A stretch of DNA of 64,000 nt, from NCBI GenBank assembly GCA_039720395.1, contig CM077823.1:12170107-12234106 (forward strand). The letters are read 5' to 3'. Of this stretch, positions 33,722 through 46,095 are shown piece after piece. The stretch comes from Liquidambar formosana. Its lineage: Eukaryota > Streptophyta > Magnoliopsida > Saxifragales > Altingiaceae. Made by a program: the position numbers and the translations under genes. Every line of letters begins with the position of its first letter. Within the stretch, counting starts at the first letter, position 1. Below the pieces are notes generated by a model. That model had not been told where the DNA came from. It saw nothing but the letters and a program-made list of their open reading frames with translations, and searched no databases.

Positions 33722-35371
33722 TGTTAGGATTATGCCCCAGAGCCAATCATAGAGATGATTGTTTAGGGATTAGGAACAATCATTTGATTTCATTTATGTA
33801 TGTCACATTTATTATTGATTTAATAAAAGGGCTTATTCTATTATGTTTATATGCATCATTTATATTTACATAATATGTCCATGGAGTTAGAGTTGAGAAT
33901 ATGGAATTACAAAGAGTTGTAATTTTGAGACTGTAGATATATCTCTGTACTAAACTCCTAAAGCATTCCTAGTTGAAGGTTTACCATGATGGACAATAAT
34001 GAATCATAGGACTAGCACTTGTTAGGTTGACTCTATAGGAGGATAGTTAGTCTCAAGCTATTTGTGTGGAGACACTACAACCAACAAGTGGGTGCCTATT
34101 ACGAGAATATGTACACTGAATGTGACCAAAGATATGAGATAAACTGAATAGAGTTTTATCCTACCTGTCAATCAGTTTCTCATTGTTATAGTGGTACAAG
34201 TAATCCTTAGACTGAGACACCATAGTTGTCTTATGCATGTAGCTTTAGAAGTTTGATAACACTAAGTGCAAATCCTATTCAGGGGTTTGCAAAGGTGTTC
34301 ATTGGCCCTACTGCTATGTGTATGAAGGCATGTGAGTGATCAACAAGGGATCCATCACTCTCAGGAAAAAGAGAGAGAATGTCTCATATAGCATTCATAA
34401 TATAACTCATTAAATCCATGGCCATGGTAGGATGAATATGAAAAGAGTTTCATGAGTTCATAAATGAGTTGATATCTATGAATGAGTATAAAGTAATTGA
34501 ACTAGGGACTTAACAGACTTCCATGTCCTATTAGTTTAATTGGAGACATTGTGTTGAAGGAAGGATGCAATTGTAACCTATAAACTATAACAGAAGGGTT
34601 CTTTGTAAATGAATATTCACCTCATTAAGGACCACACCATGAGCCATATGCTAAGTGTTACTCATGGTTAGTAGAAGCTCTAATTGATATAAGTGAGTTA
34701 TAATCAATTAGGGAATTGGAAGGAGTTCCAATTAGACCCTAAATGAAAAGAGTTCCATTGTGCACACCTCATGCTATTCCTACTACTTGATGATGTGAAC
34801 TTAATGGGTCACACACTGATCATGCAAGATGAGCTTTAAAGTCTATGAGAGAAAGGGTATGAGTGCATAAAGAATAGTTCTTTGAGGCCTATTTATATTT
34901 GATATAATTTATAGGGGTTATTGTGCAATTTAGAGAAATTGCATAAAACCCTAATAGGGTTTCCCCCTAGGGCCGGCCCCCTTAGTGTGGACTATATAAG
35001 TCACACTATGATGTGTGACATCATAATAAGTTGAACTCCCCAAGGGCTGGCCAGAATTTCCAGCCTCCCTCTCTCTCTATCCTCTCTTCTCCTACACTAG
35101 CAACAACAAAGAAAAGGAAGAAAGGACTCGAAGCTCTAGCTAGGTGTGGATACCGTTGGAGGCAGCACACTTGGGCTGCTCATTCACCGCTGTCTAGAAT
35201 CAAAGCTTGGAGCAAAAAGGAGAAGACAAAAATTCTATAAGTGTTCTAACCCTCTTTGTAGTTAGGGTTTGATTTTGTGTTATGCATAGTTAGATTCATG
35301 GGCTGTGGAATCGTAGGAAAAATTTTTTATATTCCGCACTTCTATTTTTCCCTCTTGTTCGATTCCCAACA
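33722..35371 (+). repeat. 5' LTR of the 9.7-kb copia element
   Basis: 1650 bases, TG...CA, with a TATA box TATATAAG (34993-35000) that would start transcripts near 35025, and A/T-rich sequence before the CCAACA end. ORFs at 35031-35240 and similar lie in LTR sequence and are not genes. Confidence 0.95.
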
Positions 35372-35372
35372 G

Positions 35373-35385
35373 TGGTATCAGAGCC
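35373..35385 (+). other. Primer-binding site (initiator tRNA-Met)
   Basis: TGGTATCAGAGCC begins two bases after the 5' LTR. It is the common plant copia primer site, complementary to the 3' end of initiator methionine tRNA. Confidence 0.95.
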
Positions 35386-38300
35386 ACGATAATGCATAAT
35401 ACAAAATACATATGGGCTGGTAATTATGGTGTAGTTGAATGATTCAAAAATCTGGAAAATTTTTCTGCATAATTGGTTTTCCTCCATGGCTGAACCTAAG
35501 GTTTGGAACCCTAGGTCAATTCTCTTCTACTCCTCTTCTAATTGATGGTTAAGTGTAGCCATGGATGCAATAGGTTGCATAGGGTTTGAGTTTGGAGAAG
35601 AAGAATAAGGAAACTAGGGTTTTATAAAACTGTTGTGAACAGTTTTCATGGTAGTCATGAAAAACCGTCATCTTGTTTTGCATGCCGAATTCAGAGTTCA
35701 TCTCTAAAATTTTCGAGCCATATATGTTAGAAAGCTCTTCGAATAAGCTTTCCAACCCAACAAACGGTGCATCAATCCGAGTTCTATAGTGAAAGTTATG
35801 AATTTTTTACTACAGGCTATCTGGAAAGACAGTTTTGCTCGGGAATGATGCAATAGCCACAACTTTGAGTTATTGATGGAGATCAAAGGCATGGCAATGG
35901 TTGCCACCACTTGGGTTATATTCTAGACATGGTAGGGAAAGGTTCCCAAGTATTTAGATGCATCATAATTGGATTAAGATGCTAGAACAGAAGGAAGAAG
36001 GAGAAGAACACCATGGAGGCTGAATCTGGGTTTTAGAACCCTAAGGTTCTTGCAATTAATTCTAATTAAAGCTGCTGTATTTATGATGGAAAATCATTAT
36101 AGGATCATTATATATCATGTGTATATGATTTTATTTAATTTTCAAAAAGGTTTTGATGGAAAAGGATTCAAAAAGTTTGAAAATTTTTCATGAACAGCAT
36201 AGCAGAATTTTTCTACAGAAAAGTCATCAATGGAGTTTTGATTAGAACTTGAGTTAGGGAACTCCAAATTGCATGAAACCAATTGCATTAGTTTCCTAAG
36301 ACATGTAGGATACTGGGAAAATTTGTTTGGTAGCCTAATTCATTCATCTTGCTGGGTTTTAAATCAATTTCTAACAATGGACAGTATGCTGTAAATTTCT
36401 GGGCAGCCTACTGTTGTTTTAATTGTTTAGAACAATTGGTGATGATTTGATCATCCAAACCTCTTCTATTAGCTTAGTATTTCATGTAGGGACATGATAC
36501 AAAAGCTGGTTTCAATGGAGGAGTCGAATTGATAAGGTTTTAGAAGCTATTGTGACTTTGAAGGTCTGCAACAATGGCTCAAGCAATGGGTTTTGGAAAC
36601 CCTAATTGTTCTTGATGATGGCAGCCACTTCCACCTCTTCTCACGTGTCCAAGGGCTTGTCCCACACCCTTGTAGTCCTCTCCCTTGGCTGGCCATGGCC
36701 TCCCACAACCGTTGGTGGCCATGACAGCCTAGCCAAGCTTAGGCAGCCCCCTGGTAGTGACGGCTGCATAGAGTTAAGGATGAAACCCTAATTTTGAGTT
36801 AATGATGAAACCCTAATTTCATTATGGCATTAATTAAAACCCTAATTGGAATATTAATTACCTTAATTAAGAGTTAATGATTGGTCATTAAATGACCAAT
36901 CATGGTTATTAATTGTTAGGGCATAATTAATACCATTAATGATGTCTAGGGTTAGGGTTTTGATAACCCTAATTAGTGTAATTAATTAAGGGTAATTAAT
37001 ACCCTATTTGGCATTAATTAAACCCTAATCCCTTTTATTAAATACCGTATGAACCTAGGGTTTTAATGATTGGTCATTAAATGACCAATCATAAGGCATT
37101 TAATGATTAGGGCTTGCATTTAGGGTTTAGGGTTATGCATTTAGGGTTTAGGGTTTTAGGAAACCCTAATACACTAATTCATCATTTAATTGATTTTATT
37201 TAATTCCCATGTTAATTATTTAATTAATATTAATTAATTTTATAATGTTTTAAATGGTTTAAAATACAATTGGGGATTAAATTAAAATCTGGAAATTCTT
37301 AATTAAATGAAATTGTTTTGTTTAAATAAGGAAACCCTAATATTGGATATTAGAGTTATTTTAGGAAACTTTATATGTTTCTATTAATTTGATTAATTGA
37401 AACTAAATATCTTAAATGTTAAGACTTTATTTAATTTTGGATATTTTTGTTGAAACCTAATAAGATTAGGATGCATTAATAAGATTAATGTAAATCATTC
37501 AAGAGAATTACCATAATGCCCATATGTTTTAATGCTTATAGTTTTTCTTTACATTATGCAATGAGATTGTATGTATGTGTTTGGATGATGATTATGGACT
37601 ATACCCCTTAAACCAATTGTGATTGGCCGTCTTATGAATGGGTTGTAATAATTTTTCAAGAGTTGTAATTTTATTATGGTGATGTAATTTATTATTTGGG
37701 GCTTGCATGCCACCTTCCCTCTCTCTCTATCATTCTCTTATGTACCCCACATTCCCCTTATGTATCCCTTTCTCTATATTGTGTAAATGTTATGTAATCG
37801 AGAGCGCACTAAGGAGCATGGTGGACCCAAAGGAGTATGATGGAGCCAACAAGCCAATGGTGGAGACCAACAAGCCAATGGTGGAGACCATCAAGCCAAG
37901 GGAGCAGATTGAAGGACTTGAAAGCTTAGAGAAGTTTTTCAAGAAAGCATGCATGTTACAAATGGTTTATTTTATGATCACCTACACCCACCTTAGACCT
38001 TAGATTCAATCTATTGGCTTGGATTGAATCCTCTCAAAGTCCATAATCATCATAGTGGGAGCTTTTATTTATGAGATAATTGTATTAGCTCCAATACCAT
38101 AGTTTGGTATATGTTACCTATTCACTTAGAGACTAATATCAAAATATGGTACTTTATATATGTTGATATATAATAGCATGTGATGTATGATTTATAATAG
38201 CATAAGATGTATGATTATAAATAGCATAATTTATATGTTTAAATTTTGATACATAGGATGCATGTTAATTTGATGAGACCCTTTTAAACCCCTCTTCTTT

Positions 38301-39839
38301 AATATTAAGTTGAAAATGGAGAAGTCATTGGGGAATGAATTCTTCATTACCTTCCATCATTATAGGATCATCTAACGTCCCTTAATGTGGGTACCTGGCT
38401 GCAGACATGTAGGAGCTACCCATGTTAAAGACATTTCTTGAAACTATCACATATGAGATATCATGAGGTGCCTAAACTGGTATATACCAAGAAACTAACA
38501 TGTGAGGTATATATTTGGTGAAACATACCTGTGTGAATGATGGGTTTAACTTAACTAGGGAAGTATTCCAAGAAACTAACATGTGAGGTGTATATTCCCT
38601 AGAGGCAAAATGATTGGAACTTGCTTATGAAGCAATAGACAAAGAGTTGTCTTCTTATTGTGGGTTAGAAGCCAAGAAACTAACATGTGAGGCTTCTAAG
38701 TCACAGTGGGACCCCAATCCCCATTAGGAATAAGATTCCCGAATTCCATTAGAAGGTGTATGGAATTTGATAAAATAGTGGGAGGTACCATATGATTAAA
38801 GACCCAATCATTATGGATAAAAATGAAATCTAATTCTCTGTTTATGTAGATTACCTAATTACTCACCTTAAAACCCCTATTTCCTAATATAGGATATTAA
38901 TAGTTTGACTAAACCCGATTTCTTTGATTGACTTAGGAAATTGAGAATTTTTCTTAATTTAAAAAGATTGTTTATATGCTATTAGGCTTTTTATTAAAGG
39001 CCCTCCATAAAACATCCTAAGAAAAAAAAGACACTATGCGCAATTGGCATCTTGTTGCCATGCTATATGATAGTATTGATAACTAGTGAGCTTTAGAAGC
39101 AAAATTAGTCAATGCAAGTGCCTTTGATATCCTACATCACATACAAAGGTTGTATTGTTAGTAAAATAATACTATAAAGTATAGTACTTGTAAAGGACTT
39201 CTTCTGGACTAGGATGTAATAAAAATTGTTTATTAATAATCATTCTTTTGAAAAATGATTAATCACATAGAATAGTTTGAGAAACTAGATGTGATTTAAA
39301 ATGGAAGCATAGAGGAAAGCAAGTCTTGAAAAGTCAAAGACAAAGAAATATAATTATTTTGTAGTAAACATAAGATATTGTAAAGGGAACTTGATAAAGT
39401 ATCAGTCTTCCTAGAATAACCAAACTTTTGAAGTTTTGGTTCATGCTCTAAACTAAATTGTTGGTTAGTTCTGCTTCTTGGTTTTTGGATTCTAGTGTAA
39501 TCTAAATCGAAGCAGAAAGTTAAGTAGATAATAAGTTACCTTTAAAAAAAAAAATTTAATAGAACAAGAGTTGCTAGATTAATTTTGGGAACTTATTTCT
39601 TAACTAGGTCATTTAAGACATTCTAGAAATTTGATTTCTGAATTTAAATGACTAATTCGAGCGAATGCAACGTATTCCGAGAATACAAGAGATGTAGAGA
39701 CTCTCATTTAAATGTAACAATTATGACTTGGTTATGAGATGACCAAACCCATCTTTTACTTGGTGAAGTGAAAGAGTTACATTTATAATTTCACTAATAC
39801 ATTGTGATGTATATAGTCATGTAGAGCATGCATTCAATT
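35386..39839 (+). other. Leader/gag-region remnant of the 9.7-kb copia element
   Basis: No gag domain could be read. Notable contents are an AAACCCTAAT-rich stretch with two identical palindromes (36780-37180), a 21-base tandem repeat GCCAATGGTGGAGACCAACAA (37845-37900), and three copies of CCAAGAAACTAACATGTGAGG (38487, 38568, 38672). The 98-residue ORF at 37707-38003 includes the 21-base repeat and matches nothing I know. Confidence 0.5.
36877..37092. repeat. Two identical 27-bp perfect palindromes
   Basis: ATGATTGGTCATT, one A, then AATGACCAATCAT occurs at 36877-36903 and again at 37066-37092. Each copy carries CCAAT on both strands. They lie in the untranslated leader of the copia element between AAACCCTAAT-like repeats. 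Confidence 0.9.
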
Positions 39840-41680
39840 ACAGTAGACTCATCTTAGAATACCATAGCTCAATGGTGAATCTAAGAGAACGAATTGAACC
39901 CTATTAAGATATGGTTTGATCCATGATGAGTTTTACTAATGTATCCATCTAGGATATACCTTAAAATTGCTACATATTGATAATTTAGGGTTCACTCCAG
40001 TTTTGTCCCAATTATATCAGATATGATATGGGAAGAAACCCAACTTAAAGAAGTTAAGGCTTGGGCTTGTGCTACGTATGTCTAGAAACATAATGTAGAC
40101 AATCTGGAAATAAGGTCAAGTAAGTGTTGGATTGTGGTATATCCTAAAAGTGGTTGGGATAGTATTTCTATTACCCTAATGAACAAAATTTGTCCATTAG
40201 GATGTTTGCTGGATTTTCTTGAGAAAGAGTTCATTCAAGAAAGATGCAAAAGTAGATAGAATTTATAGAATTGTTCGTAAAGCCACAAACGAACAAAGAT
40301 CCAACCCTTCTCTCTGTTGATACAAAACGCTTAACTACACTACAATCTTTTCATAGATCAAATTGGATATTTCTTAACATAAGAGAGATATTGTATCTCT
40401 ATTAGAATGTGAAAGAATTGTATTTTGGTGATAAAAATCACCAAGATAATCCTATTGATTATGACTAGACGATGTTTCACATCAACTTGAGAAATAACTA
40501 AGAGTCATTAAATCCAATATGGGTAGGTAGAGACCTAAAAGGCTTGGCTATTTAAGAATGTTTTCAATATAGGCAAAAAGTTGTCTATAAAGAAACTTGT
40601 TTGATAATAGTTATGTTGAAATCCATTTGGATCTTGTTATCTATAAACACACATTTTGAATATGAGATATGTCAAAAAGGATATAAAGATGTTATATCAA
40701 ATGGTGAAAAACCATAAAAGTGTGTAAGTTATAGAAGTCTATTAATAGACTACAAGGTTCTCATAATTAGAACATCTATAAAGTTGAAGTAATCAAATTG
40801 TTTGATTTCCCTCATTGTATAGATGGACCATGAGTGTATAAAAGGTTAGTGGGAGTGCGATCGTTTTTCTTTATCCTAAATATAGATGACATCCTAATCA
40901 TTATGAATGATATATGAATGTTATCTAATGTAAAATTTTGGTTTTTGGAGAAAAACTAATTCATGAAAGATTTGGCAGAAGCATCCAACAGGATCTATAG
41001 AGATAGATCATATAGATTGCTAAGTATTTCCAAATCATTAAACATAGTTGAAATGTTGAAGGAGTTCAACATGGAGAATTCTAAGGGAGGTCTGATTTAC
41101 TTTAGATAAGAATTCATTATTCAAGGGCATGTACCCTAGGATAACACAAGTAAGGTTCTTAGAGTGTTGAGAAGCCTTATTCTACACTATATATTGAACC
41201 TGATATCTATTATGTTGTAATTGTTACAAATAGTTGTCAGTCAATTCAAATTTGGAATATTGGATTGTATATGGAAATTGTAAACTCATAGTAGATGGGT
41301 ATATGGATTTGGATATAATCCATATGGGGTATATTTTATATTCACTTTAGTTGGTGAAATACTTAATGGAAGAACTGTATGAAAGATACAGTGGATTCCA
41401 TTATTAAGGGTGAATTAATTGTCGCATTGTCTAGGAGACTGTTTGGATCTATAAGTTCATTTACACTTGGAGTTGATCCTTCCATTGAGTTGCCCACACC
41501 TTGTTTTGTGACAACAATGGGTCTATATCTCAAGTATAGGAATCACGGTCTCATCAAAAGCCCAAACACATAGAGTGACAATTCCAAGTGATTAGAGGAA
41601 TCATTGGAAGAAGTAATAGATACATTACAGAAGATATTATCTACATAAGTTTTTGTAGACCTACTGACTAAAGCTTTAAA
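39840..41680 (+). pseudogene. Copia pol remnants: integrase, RT, RNase H
   Basis: Plus-strand pieces in the proper order. Integrase: RERIEPY-DMV-SMMSFTNVS (about 39886-39950), close to the copia GVSERRNRTLLDMVRSMMS motif. Integrase end: SSKCWIVVYPKSGWDS (about 40118-40165). Reverse transcriptase: FFFILNIDDILIIMND, with the catalytic Asp pair at 40885-40890. RT end: AEASNRIYRDRSYRLLSISK (about 40978). RNase H: FCDNNGSISQV then SRSHQKPKHIE (about 41502-41575). The closing VDPLTKALK lies near 41650. Many stops and frame changes separate them. Identification rests on these motifs and their order. Confidence 0.85.
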
Positions 41681-41753
41681 ACATAATTGGTTATGTCTAA
41701 GAACAACATCTTGAGAAGATAGGTATGCGATACATGGTCGATTGGCTTTAGTG

Positions 41754-41765
41754 CAAGTGGGAGAT
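41754..41765 (+). other. Polypurine tract
   Basis: CAAGTGGGAGAT directly precedes the 3' LTR at 41766. It would prime plus-strand DNA synthesis. Confidence 0.85.
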
Positions 41766-43417
41766 TGTTAGGATTATGCCCTAGAGCCAATCATAGAGAT
41801 GATTGTTTAGAGATTAGGAATAATCATTTTATTTCATTTATGTATGTCACATTTATTATTGATTTAATAAAAGGGCTTATTCTATTATGTTTATATGCAT
41901 CATTTATATTTACATAATATGTCCATGGAGTTAGAGTTGAGAATATAGAATTACAAAGAGTTGTAATTTTGAGACTGTAGATATATCTCTGTACTAAACT
42001 CCTAAAGCATTCCTAGTTGAAGTTTTACCATGATGGACAATAATGAATCATAGGACTAGCACTTGTTAGGTTGACTCTATAAGAGGATAGCTAGTCTCAA
42101 GCTATTTGTGTGGAGACACTACAACCAACAAGTGGGTGCCTATTACGAGAATAGGTACACTGAATGTGACCAAAGATATGAGATAAACTGAATGGAGTTT
42201 TATCCTGCCTGTCAATCAGTTTCTCATTGTTGTAGTGGTACAAGTAATCCTTAGACCTGAGACACCATAGTTGTCTTATGCATGTAGCTTTAGAAGTTTG
42301 ATAACACTAAGTGCAAATCCTATTCAGGGGTTTGCAAAGGTGTTCATTGGCCCTACTGCTATGTGTATGAAGGCATGTGAGTGATCAACAAGGGATCCAT
42401 CACTCTCAAGAAAAAGAGAGAGAATGTCTCATATAGCATTCATAATATAACTCATTAAATCCATGGCCATGGTAGGATGAATATGAAAAGAGTTTCATGA
42501 GTTCATAAATGAGTTGATATCTATGAATGAGTATAAAGTAATTGAACTAGGGACTTGATAGACTTCCATGTCCTATTAGTTCAATTGGAGACATTGTGTT
42601 GAAGGAAGGATGCAATTGTAACCTATAAACTATAACAGAAGGGTTCTTTGTAAATGACTATTCACCTCATTAAGGACCATACCATGAGCCATATGCTAGG
42701 TGTTACTCATGGTTAGTAGAAGCCCTAATTGATATAAGTGAGTTATAATCAATTAGGGAATTGGAAAGAGTTCCAATTAGACCCTAAATGAAAAGAGTTC
42801 CATTGTGCACACCTCGTGCTATTCCTACTACTTGATGATGTGAACCCAATGGGTCACACACTGATCATGCAAGATGAGCTTTAAAGTCTATGAGAGAAAG
42901 GGTATAAGTGCATAAAGAATAGTTCTTTGAGGCCTATTTATATTTGATATAATTTATAGGGGTTATTGTGCAATTTAGAGAAATTGCATAAAACCCTAAT
43001 AGGGTTTCCCTCTAGGGCCGGCCCCCTTAGTGTGGACTATATAAGTCACACTATGATGTGTGACATCATAATAAGTTGAACTCCCCAAGGGCTAGCCAAA
43101 ATTTCCGGCCTCCCTCTCTCTCTCTCTTCTCTTCTCCTACACTAGCAACAACAAAGAAAAGGGAGGAAAGGACTTGAAGCTATAGCTAGGTGTGGATACC
43201 GTTGGAGGCAGCACACTTGGGTTGCTCATTCACCGCTGTCCGGAATCAAATCTTGGAGCAAAAAGGAGAAGACAAAAATTCTGTAAGTGTTCTAACCCTC
43301 TTTGTAGTTAGGGTTTGATTTTGTGTTATGCATAGTTAGATTCATGGGCTGTGGAATCGTAGGAAAAATTTTTTATATTCCGCACTTCTATTTTTCCCTC
43401 TTGTTCGATTCCCAACA
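41766..43417 (+). repeat. 3' LTR of the 9.7-kb copia element
   Basis: 1652 bases, nearly identical to 33722-35371, followed by the GTCGC duplication. Scattered substitutions (CCCTAG against CCCCAG near the start, TATAAG against TGTAAG near the end) show it is not a simple assembly duplicate. Confidence 0.95.
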
Positions 43418-46095
43418 GTCGCCACCTCATTTTTTAAGGAAAAGAGGAAAACCATAAAAAAATGTTTTATTTGCAAAAACCTCATGACTCCATTTTAAAA
43501 GGAAATGCAAAGTCTTTAAAACCAGAAAGGAGCTAAGTTACGACGTGGGAAGGTTCTGGGCAAAGGCCATGGGCACCCACATCGCCCGAGTTGGTTTCTT
43601 AATTTGATTGGGCTAATTTAATAACTTAATTATATGCAAAACCATATCAATCAATAAAATCCAGCATGCTAATCAATCACAAATCCATCCTACTCCTCTA
43701 GCAATCATATGTGATTGATAAATTCATCCTATTTTACTAGCAATCACAAGAGATAGATAATGAAATAACGAGAATCCATCTTACTCCACTAACAATCATA
43801 TGTGATGGACAAATGAATAAAAGAAAAAGAAAAACCTAGGATACTTAGTATCCTAAGGCGGACTTGAACATCAATTGAGCGCCTACGTACTATGTATGGA
43901 AATACATGGATCAAAGTTCACGTAGTTCGAATAGAATAAGGTCAAATCCTAATACGGACTCATGGTAAAAACCCTAAGTTTCCTTATTCAAAAGATAGAG
44001 AATTTGATAAATAAACCAAGTTTGAAACAACTTCCACAAGACGAAAAACTTTGAGAAACATAGGTAACTTATTTGATAAGGAAACCTCTAGTAATGACCA
44101 TGCATCCATATTAAGAAATAACCCTAGAAAGGGAGAAGAGAAAGAAAGGTTAGGAAAAGTGAATTAGGGCACTTGATACCCTACTTACCTTATGCAATTT
44201 TTTCCAAGCAATAGCAAGCTTAAGTGATAACAGCCTTATTTGCAATAAGGCAATTATTGCACCTGTTTGCACCCTTACACGTGCTCAAAACCATGCAAAA
44301 AGAACAAAATACTAATCTGTACAGAAGCATATTAAGGCCTAAAATCATCCATTAATCATGCAAATAACAAGAATAATAAATAAATAAAAACCCTAACACA
44401 ACCCTACATGCAATGACCTAGCTAACATGCATAAAAAACCTAGAAATCCATTAATAATGAATGAAAACCTAGCATGATTCAACTATATGCAACATATATA
44501 GAACAACCATGATGAGCAACAACTCACAAAACTAACCTAAACATGTTGTATGAAACTTACATGAAATTAGGGTTACCGAAACCCTAATTTCACAACTATG
44601 CATAACAACCAATGAAAGGACTCTAACACACGCTCAAACTATCATCAATATCATTCATATCATATATATTAACTAATAGAAACACCCATTCATGACAATT
44701 ATCACAGCAAGTTGGCTATATGAAACATGCATGATTTAAGAGAAGAGAAAGGATAACACTTTCAAAACCGTAGTAAACTAAAGTTTTTCAAGCATATTAA
44801 ACCATGAACCATCCTAAAATCATTCATATAACATCACAAAAATATTGAATTCAACTAATAGGTAGAGCTACTACATGCACTAGAACTATCATGAAGAAAG
44901 AAGAAAAAGAAGAAGGAGGAGGAAAGCCCAATTTCAGCAATTGAAAGTGTGTTTACCTCTTGTAGAACTTCCCTTGCCTTTGAAACAACTCTTCTCTTGC
45001 TTGCTTAGGGTTAGAGAGCCTCCCTTTGATGTTCTTCAACTCCCAATCTCATAGCTCCCTCTCTTTCTAAGTGTAAAGTGCACTTGTGGCCCCCCCATGT
45101 GCTGAATATCATGTTCTTTATATAGGGGACTGACCTAATAAACCAATGGCTAAGATTAATTCATTAAATAATGATCCTAGGGCTATTAGAGACTCTCTTG
45201 GTGCTTAAACAACTCAAAATTACTTAATTTTAGAAGGAAACAACTTGCAAGGGCGGAAGAATTCGTCAAAAGAGGGAAAAAGTGGAAGAATCCTAAGCAA
45301 TGATGGATTCCAGCGGGTGACTGTCTAGCCCTGGATGGTTAGCCGTCAGGGCTTGGATGGCTAACTGTTTGGCCCCGGACGGTCACTCGAGGGGCTCCTG
45401 TAAGCTTACCTCGGTTAGACTCCTTCGCCTTCCGGAAGTCTTTCAGGGGTCAAATTAAGTCCGATTTGATGAAATAAAATCCAAAATGACCGTGGTTTGA
45501 AGAAGAACACATTTTTAGACATTTTAGGACAAAATTCCTTAACCATGGGTGCATGTTTAAGTTTTACAAAGACGGCTAACCACTGTACACCATCGTCGCA
45601 AAGGTAGGGTTTGCACACAAGGTTGAGCCAAATGCTTTCCAAATCAATATTCAACATTTTTAAGCATGTTTAGGGATAAAATAAGGCCCAATTGAAGTTA
45701 AATGAGAGAAAATTGATTGGGTCACATGAGTTGATTTGAGCGAACTAAGAAAGGGTCTTTTAGCCAACCTGAACTATTATGAGCTGAATTGATTTTAAAC
45801 CATTAATTCATCAAATTGACCTTATATATAGACTTTATATATCCATATGAACTCTAATTGACAACTTGGAGATCATTTCAAAGTCAAATGGAAAAGATAC
45901 AACTTAAAAGACAATAATGCCCTTAAAGTCACAAAATCTCTAATTTACTATTGAAACCTTCTCCAAATCAAACAAAAATTTATATACATGATCCTTAATG
46001 CCTTAAAAACCTAATGCAAATGCCTAGACTAAAAAATAAAATAAAAACCTACATGAAATGATGACCTCTAACTAGTGTGACAAAAATGGGGTGTG

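Larger units (their letters stand above)
33722..43417 (+). mobile_element. Full-length Ty1/copia retrotransposon (9.7 kb), degenerate pol
   Basis: Two direct LTRs (33722-35371 and 41766-43417) begin TGTTAGGATTATGCCC and end GATTCCCAACA. Identical GTCGC duplications flank it (33717-33721, 43418-43422). A primer site for initiator tRNA-Met follows the 5' LTR, and a polypurine tract precedes the 3' LTR. The internal order integrase, reverse transcriptase, RNase H on the plus strand is that of Ty1/copia. The 4.4 kb between the primer site and integrase has no readable gag. All pol pieces carry stops, so it is non-autonomous or was mobilised in trans. The LTRs look about 98% alike by eye, so the insertion is fairly recent although its coding region is old. 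Confidence 0.95.
33655..46095 (-). mobile_element. Tat/Ogre-like LTR unit, itself split by a copia element
   Basis: Without the inner element (33722-43417 plus its duplication) this unit is about 2.7 kb. On the minus strand it begins TGTCACACCCCATTTTTGTC and ends GGGTTTATA; GATCT/GATCC at the two copia junctions is a 5-base duplication with one mismatch. A minus-strand TATA box (CCCCTATATAAAGAAC, near 45113-45128) fits an LTR promoter. Near its end is GGTGGCGACTCC; TGGCGACTC is the tRNA-primer-site sequence I associate with Tat/Ogre Ty3 elements. So it is either a solo LTR whose edge resembles that site, or an LTR plus PBS and ~60 internal bases. No gag or pol frame is present. The last dinucleotide TA in place of CA may be a mutation. 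Confidence 0.55.

Noticed and set aside
35031..35240. 69-residue ORF near the 5' LTR end
   Set aside because: Lies within LTR sequence downstream of the LTR TATA box and is broken in the other LTR copies; not a gene.
36780..37180. Telomere-like AAACCCTAA/AGGGTTTAGGG words
   Set aside because: They are scattered and interrupted by other sequence inside a copia leader, with no tandem array, so not an interstitial telomere.
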